Of a DNA stretch of 64,000 bases, positions 27,901 to 41,318 are shown in pieces. The position numbers were made by a program, and so were the translations under genes. Within the stretch, counting starts at the first letter, position 1. Every line of letters begins with the position of its first letter. This DNA comes from Hydractinia symbiolongicarpus (taxonomy: Eukaryota; Cnidaria; Hydrozoa; Anthoathecata; Hydractiniidae), in assembly GCF_029227915.1 (NCBI RefSeq), contig NC_079880.1:17504001-17568000 (forward strand), given 5' to 3'. Below the pieces are notes generated by a model. That model was not told the DNA's origin, searched no databases, and saw only the letters and a program-made list of their open reading frames with translations.

Positions 27901-30900
27901 TAGTTGACGAAGTTCTAAAGCCATGGTGCCAGGAAAAACGACTTATGATATAGTAGTCCATTGAGAGTTGAAGGAGTAGACCAATGGTAACCTGCACAGG
28001 AACGTAGAACCACGTGATTTACGTTTTAAGCCTTTATTAGGCATGTAAAAAGCATATTGCAACCTTTAGAGGCCTGTGCATGTAGTTGACGATGTTCCAA
28101 AGCAATGTCGCAGGAGAAAACAACTTAGGACGTCGCAGTCCATGGAGAGTGGAAGGACTAGACCAATGATAACCTGTGCAAGAGCGTGGGAGCACGTAAT
28201 TTACGCGTAAGGCCTTTATTAGCCGGCAAAAGTCCATGTTACGGTCTTTAGCGGCCTGTGCATGTAGATGACGGCGTTTTAAAGCCATGGTGCGAGAGAA
28301 ATCGTTCTAGAACGTAGTAGTCCATTAAGAGTAGAAGGATTGACCAATGGTAACCTGCACACACACGTGGAACCACGTGATTTTCGTGTATCGCCTTCAT
28401 TAAGCGGCAAAAGTCCATATAACGGCATTTAGAGGCCTGTGCATGTAGTTGACGGAGTTCTAAAGTCATGGTGCAAGGGAAAGCGACGTATGACCTTGTA
28501 CTCCATTGAGAGTGGAAGGACTAGTCCAATAGTAACCTGCACAAGCACGTGAAACCGGGCGATTTACGTGTAAGGCCTTTATTAGGCGGCAAAAGCCATA
28601 ATGCGGCCTTTAGAGGCCTGTGCATGTAGTTCACGGCTTTCTAAAGCTATGGTGCCAAAAAAGGCAACTTAGGACGTGATAGTCCATTGAGAGCCCCAGG
28701 ACTAGACCAATGGTAACCTACGCAGGAACGTAGAACCACGCGAGTTGCGTGTTAAGCCTTTATTAGGCCTCTAAAAGGCATATTAGAAACTTTAGAGGCC
28801 TGTGCATGTAGTTGACGGCATTCTAAAGCCATGGTGCCAGGGAAAACGACTTATGACCTTGTAGTCCATTGAGAGTGGAAGGACTAGGCCAATGGTAACT
28901 TGCACAAGCACGTGGAACCGGGGGATTTACGTGTAAGCCCTTTATTAGGCGGCAAAAGGCCATATTACGGCATTTAGAGGCCTGTCGATGTAGTTGACGG
29001 AGTTCTAAAGCCATGGTGCTAGGGAAAACGACTTATGACATTGTAGTCCATTGAGAGTGGAAGGACTAGACCAGTGGTAACTTGCACAAGCACGTGGAAC
29101 CGGGGGATTTACGTGTAAGGCCTTTACTAGGCGGCAAAAGGCCATATTACGGCCTTTATAGGCCTGTGCATGTAGTTGACGGCGTTCTAAAGCCATGGTG
29201 CCAAGGAAAACGACTTAGGACGCAGTAGTTCATTGAGACTTGACGGAGTAGACCAATGGTAACCTGCACAGACACGTAGAACCACTTGATTTACGTGCTA
29301 AGCCTTTATTAGGCAACAAAAGGCCATATTGCGGCCTATAGATTTCTGTGCATGTAGTTGACGGCGTTTTAAAGCCATGGTGCCAAAGAAAACGACTTAA
29401 GACGTCGTAGTGCATGTAGGATGGATGGACTAGAAAAATGATAACCTGTGCAAGCGCGTGGAAACACTTGATTTACACGTAAGGCCTTTATTAGGCGACA
29501 AAATGCTATACTATAGATTTCAGAGGCCTGTGCATGTAGTTGACGGAGTTCTAAAGCCATGGTGCGAGGGAAATCAACCTAGGACGTCGTAGTCCATGTA
29601 GGATGGAAGAACTAGACAAATGCTATCCTGTGCAAGCGCGTGGAGGAACGTAATTTACGCGTAAGGCATTTATTAGGCGGCAAAAGGCCATTTTACGGCC
29701 TTTAGAGGCCTTCAGCATGTAGTTGACGGCGTTCTAAAGCCATGGTGCCAAAGAAAACGACTTAAGACGTCGTAGTGCATGTAGGATGGATGGACTAGAA
29801 AAATGGTAACCTGTGCAAGCGCGTGGAAACACTTTATTTACACGTAAGGCCTTTATTAACCGGCAAAATCAACATTACGGCCTTTAGAGGCCTGTGCATG
29901 TAGTTGACGGCGTTCTAAAGCCATGGTGCAAGGGAAATCGTCCTAGAACGTAGTAGTCTATTAAGGGTAGAAGGAGTAGACCAATGGTAACCTGTACAGA
30001 CACGTAGAACCACGTGATTTACGTGCTAAGCCTTTATTAGGCAACAAAAGGCCATATTACGGTGTCTAGATTCCTGTGCATGTAGTTGACGGCGTTCTAA
30101 ACCCATGGCTTTGGCGAAAACGACTTAAGACGTCACAGTCCATGTAGAATGGAAGAACTAGACCAATGGTAACCTGCGCAAGAGCGTGGGAGCACGTGAT
30201 TTACGCGTAAGGCTCTTATTAGCCGGCAAAAGGCCATATTACGGGTTTTAGAGGCTTGTGCATGTTGTTGACGGAGTTCTAAAACCATGGTACCAGGAAA
30301 AGCGACGTACGACCTTGTAGTCCATTGAGAATGGCAGGACTAGACCAATAGTAAACTGCACAATCACGTGGAACCGGGGGATTTACGTGTAAGGCTTTTA
30401 TTAGGCGGTAAAAGCCATATTACGGACTTTAGAGGCCTGTGCATGTAGTTGACGAAGTTCTAAAGCCATGGGGACAGGGAAAATGGCTTATGACCTTGTA
30501 GTCCATTGAGATTGGAAGGACTAGACCAATGGTAACCTGTGCAAGCGCGTGGAAACACGTGCTTTACACGTAAGGCTTTTTATTAGGCGACAAAAGGCCA
30601 TATTACGGCTTTTAGAGGCCTGTGCATGTAGTTGACAGAGTTCTAAAGCCATAATGCCACGGAACACGACTAAAGACGTCGTAGTCCATGGAGAATGAAA
30701 GGACTAGACCAATGGTAACCTGCGCAAGCTCGTTTAAACACCTGATTTACGCGTAAGGTCTTTATCATGCCTCTAAAAGGCCATACTACGGCTTTAAAGG
30801 CCTGTGCATGTAGTTGACGAAGTTCTAAAGCCATGGTGCCAGGAAAAACGACTTATGATATAGTAGTCCATTGAGAGTTGAAGGAGTAGACCAATGGTAA

Positions 30901-31740
30901 CCTGCACAGGAACGTAGAACCACGTGATTTACGTTTTAAGCCTTTATTAGGCATGTAAAAAGCATATTGCAACCTTTAGAGGCCTGTGCATGTAGTTGAC
31001 GATGTTCCAAAGCAATGTCGCAGGAGAAAACAACTTAGGACGTCGCAGTCCATGGAGAGTGGAAGGACTAGACCAATGATAACCTGTGCAAGAGCGTGGG
31101 AGCACGTAATTTACGCGTAAGGCCTTTATTAGCCGGCAAAAGTCCATGCTACGGTCTTTAGCGGCCTGTGCATGTAGATGACGGCGTTTTAAAGCCATGG
31201 TGCGAGAGAAATCGTTCTAGAACGTAGTAGTCCATTAAGAGTAGAAGGATTGACCAATGGTAACCTGCACACACACGTGGAACCACGTGATTTTCGTGTA
31301 TCGCCTTCATTAAGCGGCAAAAGTCCATATAACGGCATTTAGAGGCCTGTGCATGTAGTTGACGGAGTTCTAAAGTCATGGTGCAAGGGAAAGCGACGTA
31401 TGACCTTGTACTCCATTGAGAGTGGAAGGACTAGTCCAATAGTAACCTGCACAAGCACGTGAAACCGGGCGATTTACGTGTAAGGCCTTTATTAGGCGGC
31501 AAAAGCCATATTGCGGCCTTTAGAGGCCTGTGCATGTAGTTCACGGCTTTCTAAAGCTATGGTGCCAAAAAAGGCAACTTAGGACGTGATAGTCCATTGA
31601 GAGCCCCAGGACTAGACCAATGGTAACCTACGCAGGAACGTAGAACCCCGCGAGTTGCGTGTTAAGCCTTTATTAGGCCTCTAAAAGGCATATTAGAAAC
31701 TTTAGAGGCCTGTGCATGTAGTTGACGGCATTCTAAAGCC
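24930..31740. repeat. Composite higher-order repeat (3999-bp, 1090-bp and 2910-bp offsets)
   Basis: Three nested relationships are visible. The segment 24930-26300 recurs at about 28930-30300 with an offset of 3999 bp, apart from a local one-monomer shift. A six-monomer block of 1090 bp occurs at 26271-27360, 27361-28450 and about 30270-31360. The flank 28451-28800 recurs at 31361-31740 with an offset of 2910 bp. This pattern is what repeated unequal exchange produces. Confidence 0.85.
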
Positions 31741-34700
31741 ATGGTGCCAAGGAAAACGACGCGATAGTCCATTGAGATTTGAAAGAGTAGACCAATGGTA
31801 ACCTGCACAGGCACGTAGAACCACATGATTTACGTGTTAAGCCTTTATTAAGCCTCTAAAAAGCATATTACGGCCTTTAGAGGCTTGTGCATGTAGTTGA
31901 CGGTGTTCTAAAGCAATTGTTGCCAAGGAAGACGACTTAGGACGTAGTAGTTCATTCAGAGTGGAATGACTAGACCAATGGTATCCTGCACAAGCACGTG
32001 GAACCGGAGGATTTACGTGTAACGCCTTTATTAGGCGGCAAAAGGCCATTTTACGGCTTTTAGAGGCCTGTGCATGTAGTTGACGGCGCTCTAAAGCCAT
32101 GGTGCCAAGGAAAACGACTTATGACGCAGTAGTCCATTGAGAGTTGAAAGAGTAGACCAATGGTAAACTGCACAGCCATGTAGAACCACGTGATTTGCGT
32201 TTTAAGCCTTTATTAGCCAAGTAAAAAGCATATTGCAAATTTTAGAGGACTGTGCATGTAGTTGACGATGTTATAAAGCCATGGCGCTGGGGAACACGAC
32301 TTAGGTCTTCGTAGTCCACGGAGAATGTAAGGACTAGACCAATGGTAACCGGCGCAAGCACGTTTAAACACTTGATTTACGTTTTAAGCCTTTATTAGGT
32401 CTCTAGAGGGGCATGCTACTGCTTTAGAGGCCTGTGCATGTAGTTGACGGCGTTCTAAAGCCATGGAGCCAGGAAAAACGACTTATGACCTTGTAGTCCA
32501 TTGAGATTGGAAGGACTAGACCAATGGTAACATGCACAAGCACGTGGAACCGGGGGATTTACGTGTAAGGACTTTATTAGGCGGCAAAAGGCCTTATTAC
32601 GGCCTTTAGAGGCCTGTGCATGTAGTTGACGGCGTTCTAAAGCCATGGTGCCAAGGAAGGCGACTTAGGACGTAGTATTCCATTGTTATTGGAAGGAGTA
32701 GACCAATGGTAACCTGCACAGCCACGTAGAACCGCGTGATTTACGTGCTAAGCCTTTATTAGGCGACAAAAAGCCATATTACCTCCTTTAGAGGTCTGTG
32801 CATGCAGTTGACAGTGTTCTAAACCCATGGCTCTGGGGAAAATGACTTAAGACGTCGTAGTCCATTGAGAGTAGAAGGACTAGACCAATGGTACCCTCTG
32901 CAAGCACGTTTAAACACGTGATTTACGCGTAAGGTCTTTATTAGGCCTCTAAAAGGCCATACTACGGCTTTAGAGGTCTGTGCATGTAGTTGACGAAGTT
33001 CTAAAGCCATGGTGCCAAGGAAAACGACTTATGACATAATAGTCCATTGAGAGTTGAAGGAGTAGACCAATGGTAACCTGCACAGGAACGTAGAACCACG
33101 CGATTTACGTGTTAAGCCTTTATTAGGCCTCTAAGAGGCATAATACGACTTTTAGAGGCCTGTGCATGTGGTTGACAGAGATCTAAAGCCATGATGCCAC
33201 GGAACACGACTAAGGACGTCGTAGTCCATGGAGTATGGAAGGACTAGACCAATGGTAACCTGCGCAAGCACGTTTAAACACGTCATTTACGCGTAAGGTC
33301 TTTATTAGGCCTCTGAAAGGCCATACTACGGCCTTAGAGGCCTGTGCATGTAGTTGACAAAGTTCTAAAGTCATGGTGCTAAGGAAGACGACTTATGACG
33401 TAGTAGTCCATTGAGAGTTGAAGGAGTAGACCAATGGTAACCTGCACACACAAGTGGAACAACGTGATTTTCGTGTATCGCCCTTATTAGGCGGCAAGAG
33501 TCCATATTACGGCCTTTAGAGGCCTGTGCATGTAGTTGATGGAGTTCCAAAGCCATGGTACCAGGGAAAGCGACGTACGACCTTGTAGTCCATTGAGAGT
33601 GGAAGGACTAGACCAATAGTAACCTGCACAAGCACGTGGAACCGGGCGATTTACGTGTAAGGCCTTTATTAGACGGCAAAAGCCATATTGTGGCCTTTAG
33701 AGGCCTGTGCATGTAGTTGACGGCGTTCTAAAGCCATGGTGCCAAGAAAGGTGACTTAGGACGTAGTAGTCCATTGAGAGCGGCAGGACTAGACCAATGG
33801 TAACCTGTGCAGGCACGTAGAACCACGCGATTTGCGTGTTAAGCCTTTATTATGCCTCTAAAAGGCATATTAGAAACTTTAGAGGCCTGTGCATGTAGTT
33901 GACGGCATTCTACAGCCATGGTGCCAGGGAAAACGACTTATGACCTTGTAGTCCCTTGAGAGTGGAAGGACTAGGTCTATGGTAACTTGCAAAGCATGTG
34001 GAACCGGGGGATTTACGTGTAAGGCCTTTATTAGGCGGCAAAAGGCCATATTACCTCCTTTAGAGACCTGTGCATGTAGTTGACGGCGTTCTAAACCCAT
34101 GTCTCTGGGGAAAATGACTTAAGACGTCGTAGTCCATTGAGAGTAGAAGGACTAGAGCAATGGTACCCTCTGCAAGCACGTTTAACAAAGTGATTTACGC
34201 GAAAGGTCTTTATTAGGCCTCTAAAAGGCCACACTACGGCTTTAGAGGCCTGTGCATGTAGTTGACGGCGTTCTAAAGCCATGGTGCGAGGGAAATCGTC
34301 CTAGAACGTAGTAGTCCATTAAGAGTAGAAGGAGTTGACCAATGGTAGCTGCACACACTCGTGGAACCACGTGATTTTTGTGTATCGCCTTTTTTGGCAA
34401 CAAAAGCCCATATCGCAACCTTTAAAGGCCTGTGCATGTAGTTGACGGCGTTCTAAAGCCATGGTGCCAAGAAAGGTGACTTAGGACGTAGTAGTCCATT
34501 GAGAGCGGCAGGACTAGACCAATGGTAACCTGTGCAGGCACGTAGAACCACGCAATTTGCGTGTTAAGCCTTTATTATGCCTCTAAAAGGCATATTAGAA
34601 ACTTTAGAGCCCTGTGCATGTAGTTGACGGCATTCTAAAGCCATGGTGCCAGGGAAAACGACTTATGACCTTGTAGTCCATTGAGAGTGGAAGGAGTAGA

Positions 34701-34749
34701 GCAATGGTAAACTACAAAGCGATGTAGGACCACGTGATTTACGTTATAA

Positions 34750-37360
34750 GCCTTAACTAGGCATGTAAAAAGCATATTGCAACTTTTACAGGCCTGTGCT
34801 TGTAGTTGACGATGTTCTAAAGCCATGGCGCTGGGGAAAACGATTAGGATGTCGCAGTCCATGGAAAGTGGAAGGACTAGACAAATGGTAACCTGCGCAA
34901 GATCGTGGGAGCACGTAATTTACGCGTAAGGCCTTTAATAGACGGCAAAATCCATATTACGGCCTTTAGAGGCCTGTGCATGTAGTTGACGGCGTTCTAA
35001 AGCCATGGTGCCATGAAAGGTGACTTAGGACGTAGTAGTCCATTGAGAGCGGAAGGACTAGACCAATGGTAATCTGCGCAGGCTTGTAGAACCACGCAAT
35101 TTGCGTGTTAAGCCTTTATTAGGCCTCTAAAAGGCATATTACAACCTTTAGAGGCCTGTGCATGTAGTTGACGGCGTTCTAAAGCCCTGGTGCCAAAAAA
35201 GGCGACTTAGGACGTAGTAGTCCATTGAGAGCGGAAGGACTAGTCAATGGTAACCTGCACAGGCACGTAGAACCACGCTATTTACGTTACAAGCCTTTAT
35301 TAGGCATGTAAAAAGCATATTGCATCTTTTAGAGCCCCGTGCATGTAGTTGACGATGTTCTAAAGCCATGGCGCTGGGGAAAACGACTTAGATCGTCGTA
35401 CTCCATGGAGAGTGGAAGGACTAGACCAATGGTAACCGGCGCAAGATTGTGGGAGCACGTGATTTACACGTAAGGTCTTTATTAGGCGGCAAAATGCCAT
35501 ATTACGGCTTTTAGAGGACTGTGCATGTAGTTCAGAGAGTTCTAAAGTCATGGTGCCAAGGAAAACGACTTATGGCGTAGTAGTCCAATGAGAGTTGAAG
35601 GAGTAGACCAATGTTAACCTGCACAGCCACGTAGAACCACGTGATTTACGTGCTAAGTCTTTATTAGGCGACAAAAAGCCATATTACGGCCTTTAGAATC
35701 CTGTGCATGTAGTTGACGGTGTTCTAAAGCCATGATGCCACAGAACACGACTAAGGACGTCGTATCCCATGGAGAATGGAAGGATTAGACCAATGGTACC
35801 CTCTGCAAGCACGTTAAAACACGTGATTTACGCGTAAGGTCTTTATTAGGCCTCTAAAAGGCCATACTACGGCTTTAGAGTCCTGTGCATGTAGTTGACG
35901 GAGTTCTAAAGGCATGGTGCCTAGAAAAACGACTTATGACATAGCAGTCCATTGAGAGTTGAAGGAGTAGACCAATGGTAACCTGCACAGGAACGTAGAA
36001 CCACCCGATTACGTGTTAAGCCTTTATTAGGCCTCTAACAGGCATATTAGAACCTTTAGAGGCCTGTGCATGTAGTTGAAAGAGTTTTAAAGGCATGGCG
36101 CCAAGGAAAACGACTTATGACGCAGTAGTCCACTGAGAGTTGAAGGAGTACACCAATGGTAAGTTGCACAGCCATGTAGAACCACGTGATTTACGTTTTA
36201 AGCCTTTGTTAGGCATGTAAAAAGCATATTGCAACTTTTACAGGCCTGTGCTTGTAGTTGACGATGTTCTAAAGCCATGGCGCTGGGGAAAACGATTAGG
36301 ATGTCGCAGTCCATGGAAAGTGGAAGGACTAGACAAATGGTAACCTGCGCAAGATCGTGGGAGCACGTAATTTACGCGTACGGCCTTTAATAGACGGCAA
36401 AATCCATATTACGGCCTTTAGAGGCCTGTGCATGTAGTTGACGGCGTTCTAAAGCCATGGTGCCAAGAAAGGTGACTTAGGACGTAGTAGTCCATTGAGA
36501 GCGAAAGGACTAGACCAATGGTAATCTGCGCAGGCTTGTAGAACCACGCAATTTGCGTGTTAAGCCTTTATTAGGCCTCTAAAAGGCATATTACAACCTT
36601 TAGAAGCCTGTGCATGTAGTTGACGGCGTTCTAAAGCCCTGGTGCCAAAAAAGGCGACTTAGGACGTAGTAGTTCATTGAGAGCGGAAGGACTAGTCAAT
36701 GGTAACCTGCACAGGCACGTAGAACCTCGCTATTTACGTTATAAGCCTTTAATGGGCATGTAAAAAGCATATTGCATCTTTTAGAGCCCCGTGCATGTAG
36801 TTGACGATGTTCTAAAGCCATGGCGCTGGGAAAAACGACTTAGATCGTCGTAGTCCATGGAGAGTGGAAGGACTAGACCAATGGTAACCGGCGCAAGATT
36901 GTGGGAGCACGTGATTTACACGTAAGGCCTTTATTAGGCGGCAAAATGCTATATCACGGCTTTTAGAGGCCTGTGCATGTAGTTCAGAGAGTTCTAAAGC
37001 CATGGTGCCAAGGAAAACGACTTATGACGTAGTAGTCCAATGAGAGTTGAAGGAGTAGACCAATGTTAACCTGCACAGCCACGTAGAACCACGTGATTTA
37101 CGTGCTAAGCCTTTATTAGGCGACAAAAAGCCATATTACGGCCTTTAGAATCCTGTGCATGTAGTTGACGGTGTTCTGAAGCCATGATGCCACAGAACAC
37201 GACTAAGGACGTCGTAGTCCATGGAGAATGGAAGGATTAGACCAATGGTACCCTCTGCAAGCACGTTTAAACACGTGATTTACGCGTAAGGTCTTTATTA
37301 GGCCTCTAAAAGGCCATACTACGGCTTTAGAGTCCTGTGCATGTAGTTGACGGAGTTCTA
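34750..37360. repeat. Higher-order satellite repeat, ~1452-bp (8-monomer) period
   Basis: The variant ggggaaaacgattaggatgtc occurs at about 34831 and 36283, and the variants around 35360-35551 and 36812-37003 match at an offset of 1452 bp. Two copies of an eight-monomer block lie in tandem. Confidence 0.8.
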
Positions 37361-40300
37361 AAGGCATGGTGCCAAGGAAGGCAACTTAGGACGTAGTATT
37401 CCATTGAGATTGGAAAGAGTAGAGCAATGGTAACCTGCACAGCGACGTAGAACCACGTGATTTTCGTGCTAAGCCTTTATTAGGCGACAAAAAGCCATAT
37501 TACGGCCTTTAGAGGCCTGTACATGTAGTTGACAGAGTTCTAAAGCCATGATGCCACGGAACTCGACTAAGGACGTCGTAGTCCATGGAGAATGGAAGGA
37601 CTAGACCAATAGTAAGCTGCGCAGGCACGTTTAAACACGTGAATTACGCGTAAAGTCTTTATTAGGCCTCTAAAAGGCCATACTTCGGCTTTAGAAGCCT
37701 GTGCATGTAGTTGACAAAGTTCTAAAGCCATGGTGCCAAGGAAAACGACTTATGACGTAGCAGTCCATTGATAGTTGAAGGAGTACACCAATGGTAACCT
37801 GCCCAGCCACGTAGAACCTAGTGATTTACGTTTTAAGCTTTATTAGGCATGTAAAAAGCATATTGCAACCTTTAGAGTCCTGTGCATGTAGTTGACGATG
37901 TTCTAAACCCATGGCGCTGGGGAAAACGACTTAGGACGTCGCAGTCCATGTAGGATGGAAGGACTAGACAAATGGTAACCTGTGCAAGCGCGTGGAAACA
38001 GTGATTTACACGTAAGGCCTTTATTAGGCGGCAAAAGGCCATATTACGGCTTTTAGAGGCCTGTGCATGTAATTAACGGCGTTCTAAAGCCATGGTGCCA
38101 AGGAAAACGACTCAGTAGTCCATTGAGAGTTGAAATAGTAGACCAATGGTAACTTGCACAGGCACGTAGAATCACATGATTTACGTGTTAAGCCTTTTTT
38201 TGGCCTCTAAAAAGCATATTACGGCCTTTAGAGGTCTGTGCATGTACTTGACGCCGTTCTAAAGCCATGGTGCCAGGCAAAACGACTTATGACCTTGTAG
38301 TCCATTGAGAGTGGAAGGACTAGACCAATGATAACCTGCAAAAGCACGTGGAACCCGAGGATTTACGCGTAAGGTGTTTATTATGCCTCTAAAAGGCCAT
38401 AATACGGCTTTATAGGCCAGTGCATGTAGTTGACAAAGTTGTAAAGCCATGGTGCCAAGGAAAACGACGCATTAATTCATTGAGAGTTGGAATAGTAGAC
38501 CAATGGTAATCTGCACAGGCAGGTAGAACAACATGATTTACGTCTTAAGCCTTTATTAGGCCTCTAAAAAGCATATTACGGCATTTAGAAAATCTGTGCA
38601 TGTAGTTGACAAAGTTCTAAAGCCATGGTGCCAAGGAAAACGACTTATGACGTAGTAGTCCATTGAGAGTTGAAAGAGTAGACCAATGGTAACCTGTACA
38701 GCCACGTAGATCCACGTGATTTGCGCTTAAAGCCTTTATTAGGCATGTAATGAGCATATTGCAACACTTAGAGGCCTGTGCATGTAGTTGACGGCGTTTT
38801 AAAGCCTTGGTGGGAGGGAAGTCGTCCTAGAACGTAGTAGTCCATTAAGAGTAGAAGGAGTTGACCAATGGTAACCTGCACACACTCGTGGAACCACGTG
38901 ATTTTTGTGTATCGCCTTTATTTGGCAACAAAAGCCCATATCACAACCTTTAAAGCCCTGTGCATGTATTTGACGGCGTTCTAAACCCATGGCTCTGGGG
39001 AAAACAACTTAAGACGTCGTAGTCCATGTAGGATGGAAGGACTAGACAAATGGTAACATGTGCAAGCGCGTGGAAACACGTTATTTACACGTAAGGCCTT
39101 TATTAGGAGGCAAAAGGCCATATTATGGCTTTTAGAGGCCTGTGCATGTAGTTGACGGCGTTCTAAAGCCATGTTGCCAAGAAAGGCAACTTAGGAGGTA
39201 GTAGTCCAATGAGACCGGAAGGATTAAACCAATGGTAACCTGCGCAGGCACGTAGAACCACGCGATTCACGTAGAACCACGCGATACTACGGCTTTAGAG
39301 GCCTGTGCATGTAGTTGACGAAATTCTAAAGCCATGGTGCCAAGGAAAACGACTTATGACGTAGTAGTCCATTGAGAGTTGAAGGAGTAGACCAATGGTA
39401 ACCTGCACAGCCACGTAGAACCACGTGATTTACGCTTTAAGCCTTTATTAGGCATGTAAAGAGCATATTGCAATATTTAGAGGCCTGTGCATGTAGTTGA
39501 CGATGTTCTAAAGCCATGCCGCTGGTTAAAACGACTTAGGACGTCGCAGTCCATGGAGAGTGGAAAGACTAGACCAATTATAACCTGCGCAAGAACTTGG
39601 GAGCACGTAATTTACGCGTAAGGCCTTTATTAGCCGGCAAAAGTCCATGTTACGGCTTTTAGAGGCCTGTGCATGTAGTTGACGGCATTCTAAAGCCATG
39701 GTGCCAGGGAAAGCGACGTACGACCTTGTAGTCCATTGAGAGTGGAAGGACTAGACGAATGGTAACCTGCGCAGGCACTTGCAGCACGTGATTTTCGTGC
39801 AGGACCTTAATTAATCAGCAAAAGGCCATGTGACAGCCTTTAAACGCCTGTGCATGTTGCTGACGGCGTTCAAAAGCCGTGTCGTTAATTAAAGCTACTT
39901 AGGACGTTGTAATCATTTGAGAGTGGAAGTCTACACGAATGGTAACCTGCGCAAGCACGTGGAACCACGTGATTATCGTATAGGGCCTTCATTAGGCCCC
40001 AAAAGTCCATAATACAGATTTTAGACGCTTGTGCTTGCAGTTGACGGCGTTTTAAAGCTATGGGGCAGGGAAAACGACTTAGGACCTCGTATTCCATTAA
40101 GAGTGGAAGGATTAGACGATTGGTAACATGCGGAAGTGCGTGGAACCACGTGAATTACGTGTAGGGCCTTTATTAGGCAGGAAAAGGCCATATTACAGAT
40201 TTTAGTGGCCTGTGCATGTAGTTGACGGCGTTCTAAAGCCATGGTGGCAGGGAAAGCGACTTAGGGCGTAAAAGTCCATTGAGAGTGGAAGGACTAGACG

Positions 40301-40370
40301 AATGATAACCTGCGCAGACACGCGGAAACGCGTGATTTACGTGTCAAGCCTTTATTAGGCGGCAAAAATC

Positions 40371-40447
40371 AGCTAGAGTAGGGAGGGAATACAACCACAT
40401 TTATCAAAGAACCACGGTCAAACTCTTATAAAAGATATTATGTGTAT
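40371..40447 (+). repeat. Left terminal inverted repeat of the Polinton, outer part
   Basis: The first ~75 bp (agctagagtagggaggga...gtcaaactcttataaaagatatta) are the reverse complement, with several mismatches, of 57415-57489. The match stops where the Penelope-like element begins. Confidence 0.85.
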
Positions 40448-40774
40448 GTAATGTAAAAAAAATTAGCAAAGGCGCTATTCTCGTGGTAATCCCTTACATG
40501 TTTCCATTTTTTGAACATGTGACTTTGTGGTTATCATATGTTCGGTTTTTTGTTAATAATCCAATAACATTGGTGATATTGGTGTTAAGTTGTAGATACT
40601 AGCTAAATTGCGAGATCGTCAGTTGATTACTACCTTCATCAGAATTTTCAGCCCCGTCCGGGTATGGACTAATCAATAATTCCTCGTGGTAGCGGGCCAT
40701 GCTTTAGCAGGCATTCTCTTTTAGGTAGGAGTATCAAATGTTGTAAAGTAGGTAAATGTTACTCACCATTTCCG
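40440..40774 (-). repeat. Inverted terminal (pseudo-LTR) copy of the PLE
   Basis: This segment is the near-perfect reverse complement of 44872-45203, from gtaaaaaaaattagcaaagg to gttactcaccatttccgt. It differs at about ten positions, including the sequence around the putative splice acceptor. The T8-acattacata motif recurs again just inside, at 40781-40803, in direct orientation. Confidence 0.88.
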
Positions 40775-41318
40775 TCACCTAATTTTTTTTACATTACATA
40801 CACATTTATGTTGAACTCTGCGTGGGAAACTTTCACATGTTTTTGTTTTTCTGACTTTTTGTTGTATTTTCGTACTATTATAATTTATAATCTGAAATAC
40901 ATGAGGACTGGACGTGGTTTCATGTAAATACTTATCGTTTCTAAACGTTTATTTTATTATTATTATTATTTGCTAACGCTAAAAAGTTCGTATCCTCACC
41001 AACATCTTCAGAATTTTTTTTCAAAAAATCTATTTTTTGAAAAATTGATCATACCAAAATGTGCTTCGATCATAAGCCACATGTTAGTTTAACACGTATT
41101 TATGACTTTATACTCAATAACACCAAAAAGATCAGCAAAACCACGCTATGATTGTACCGAAATGTCTTTCCAATTGGAAGGGCACCAGCAAAACCTCGCT
41201 ATTGTCATACAAAAATGTGTATAACGCATGTTGTTCAAACATTTTACCATTGGTAAATCCGATAGTGGTGACCAAATTTTAATTGAATATTTTTAAATAA
41301 ACGCTCTTGTTTATTTCG
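40775..41318. other. PLE 5' non-coding region, AT-rich
   Basis: No ORF of interest is visible. The stretch holds an ATT microsatellite-like run (40952-40972), a T-rich tract and the motif tttttacattacatacaca, which it shares with both element ends. It precedes the first ATG of the upstream PLE ORF. Confidence 0.6.

Larger units (their letters stand above)
1..40370 (-). repeat. 182-bp tandem satellite array (about 220 monomers)
   Basis: Seen directly: the stretch is built from head-to-tail monomers of about 182 bp, each carrying landmarks such as gttctaaagccatgg, agaccaatggtaacctg, cacgtg-rich and aggcctttattaggc segments. Spacing between equivalent landmarks is 182 bp (for example 1931 to 2113, 2800 to 2982, 10257 to 10439). 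The minus strand of most monomers shows a 63-codon open frame (Met-Ala-Leu-Glu..., ending Ala-Pro-Trp-Leu). Because 182 is not a multiple of 3, each frame ends in the next monomer, so these are satellite artefacts and not genes. Truncated monomers occur (about 1868, 2738, 12600, 13470). Strand is given relative to that open frame. Nothing else is seen in this 40 kb. Confidence 0.97.

Noticed and set aside
11-40242. More than one hundred similar 60-106-codon open frames (MALERRQLHAQASK…) on the minus strand
   Set aside because: They recur once per 182-bp monomer, change residues freely, and are ended by the monomer length not being a multiple of three. They are by-products of the satellite, not a gene family.
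1-40370. CRISPR array or centromeric CENP-B box
   Set aside because: The repeats are contiguous 182-bp monomers without unique spacers. The CENP-B box pattern TTCGNNNNANNCGGG was not seen.
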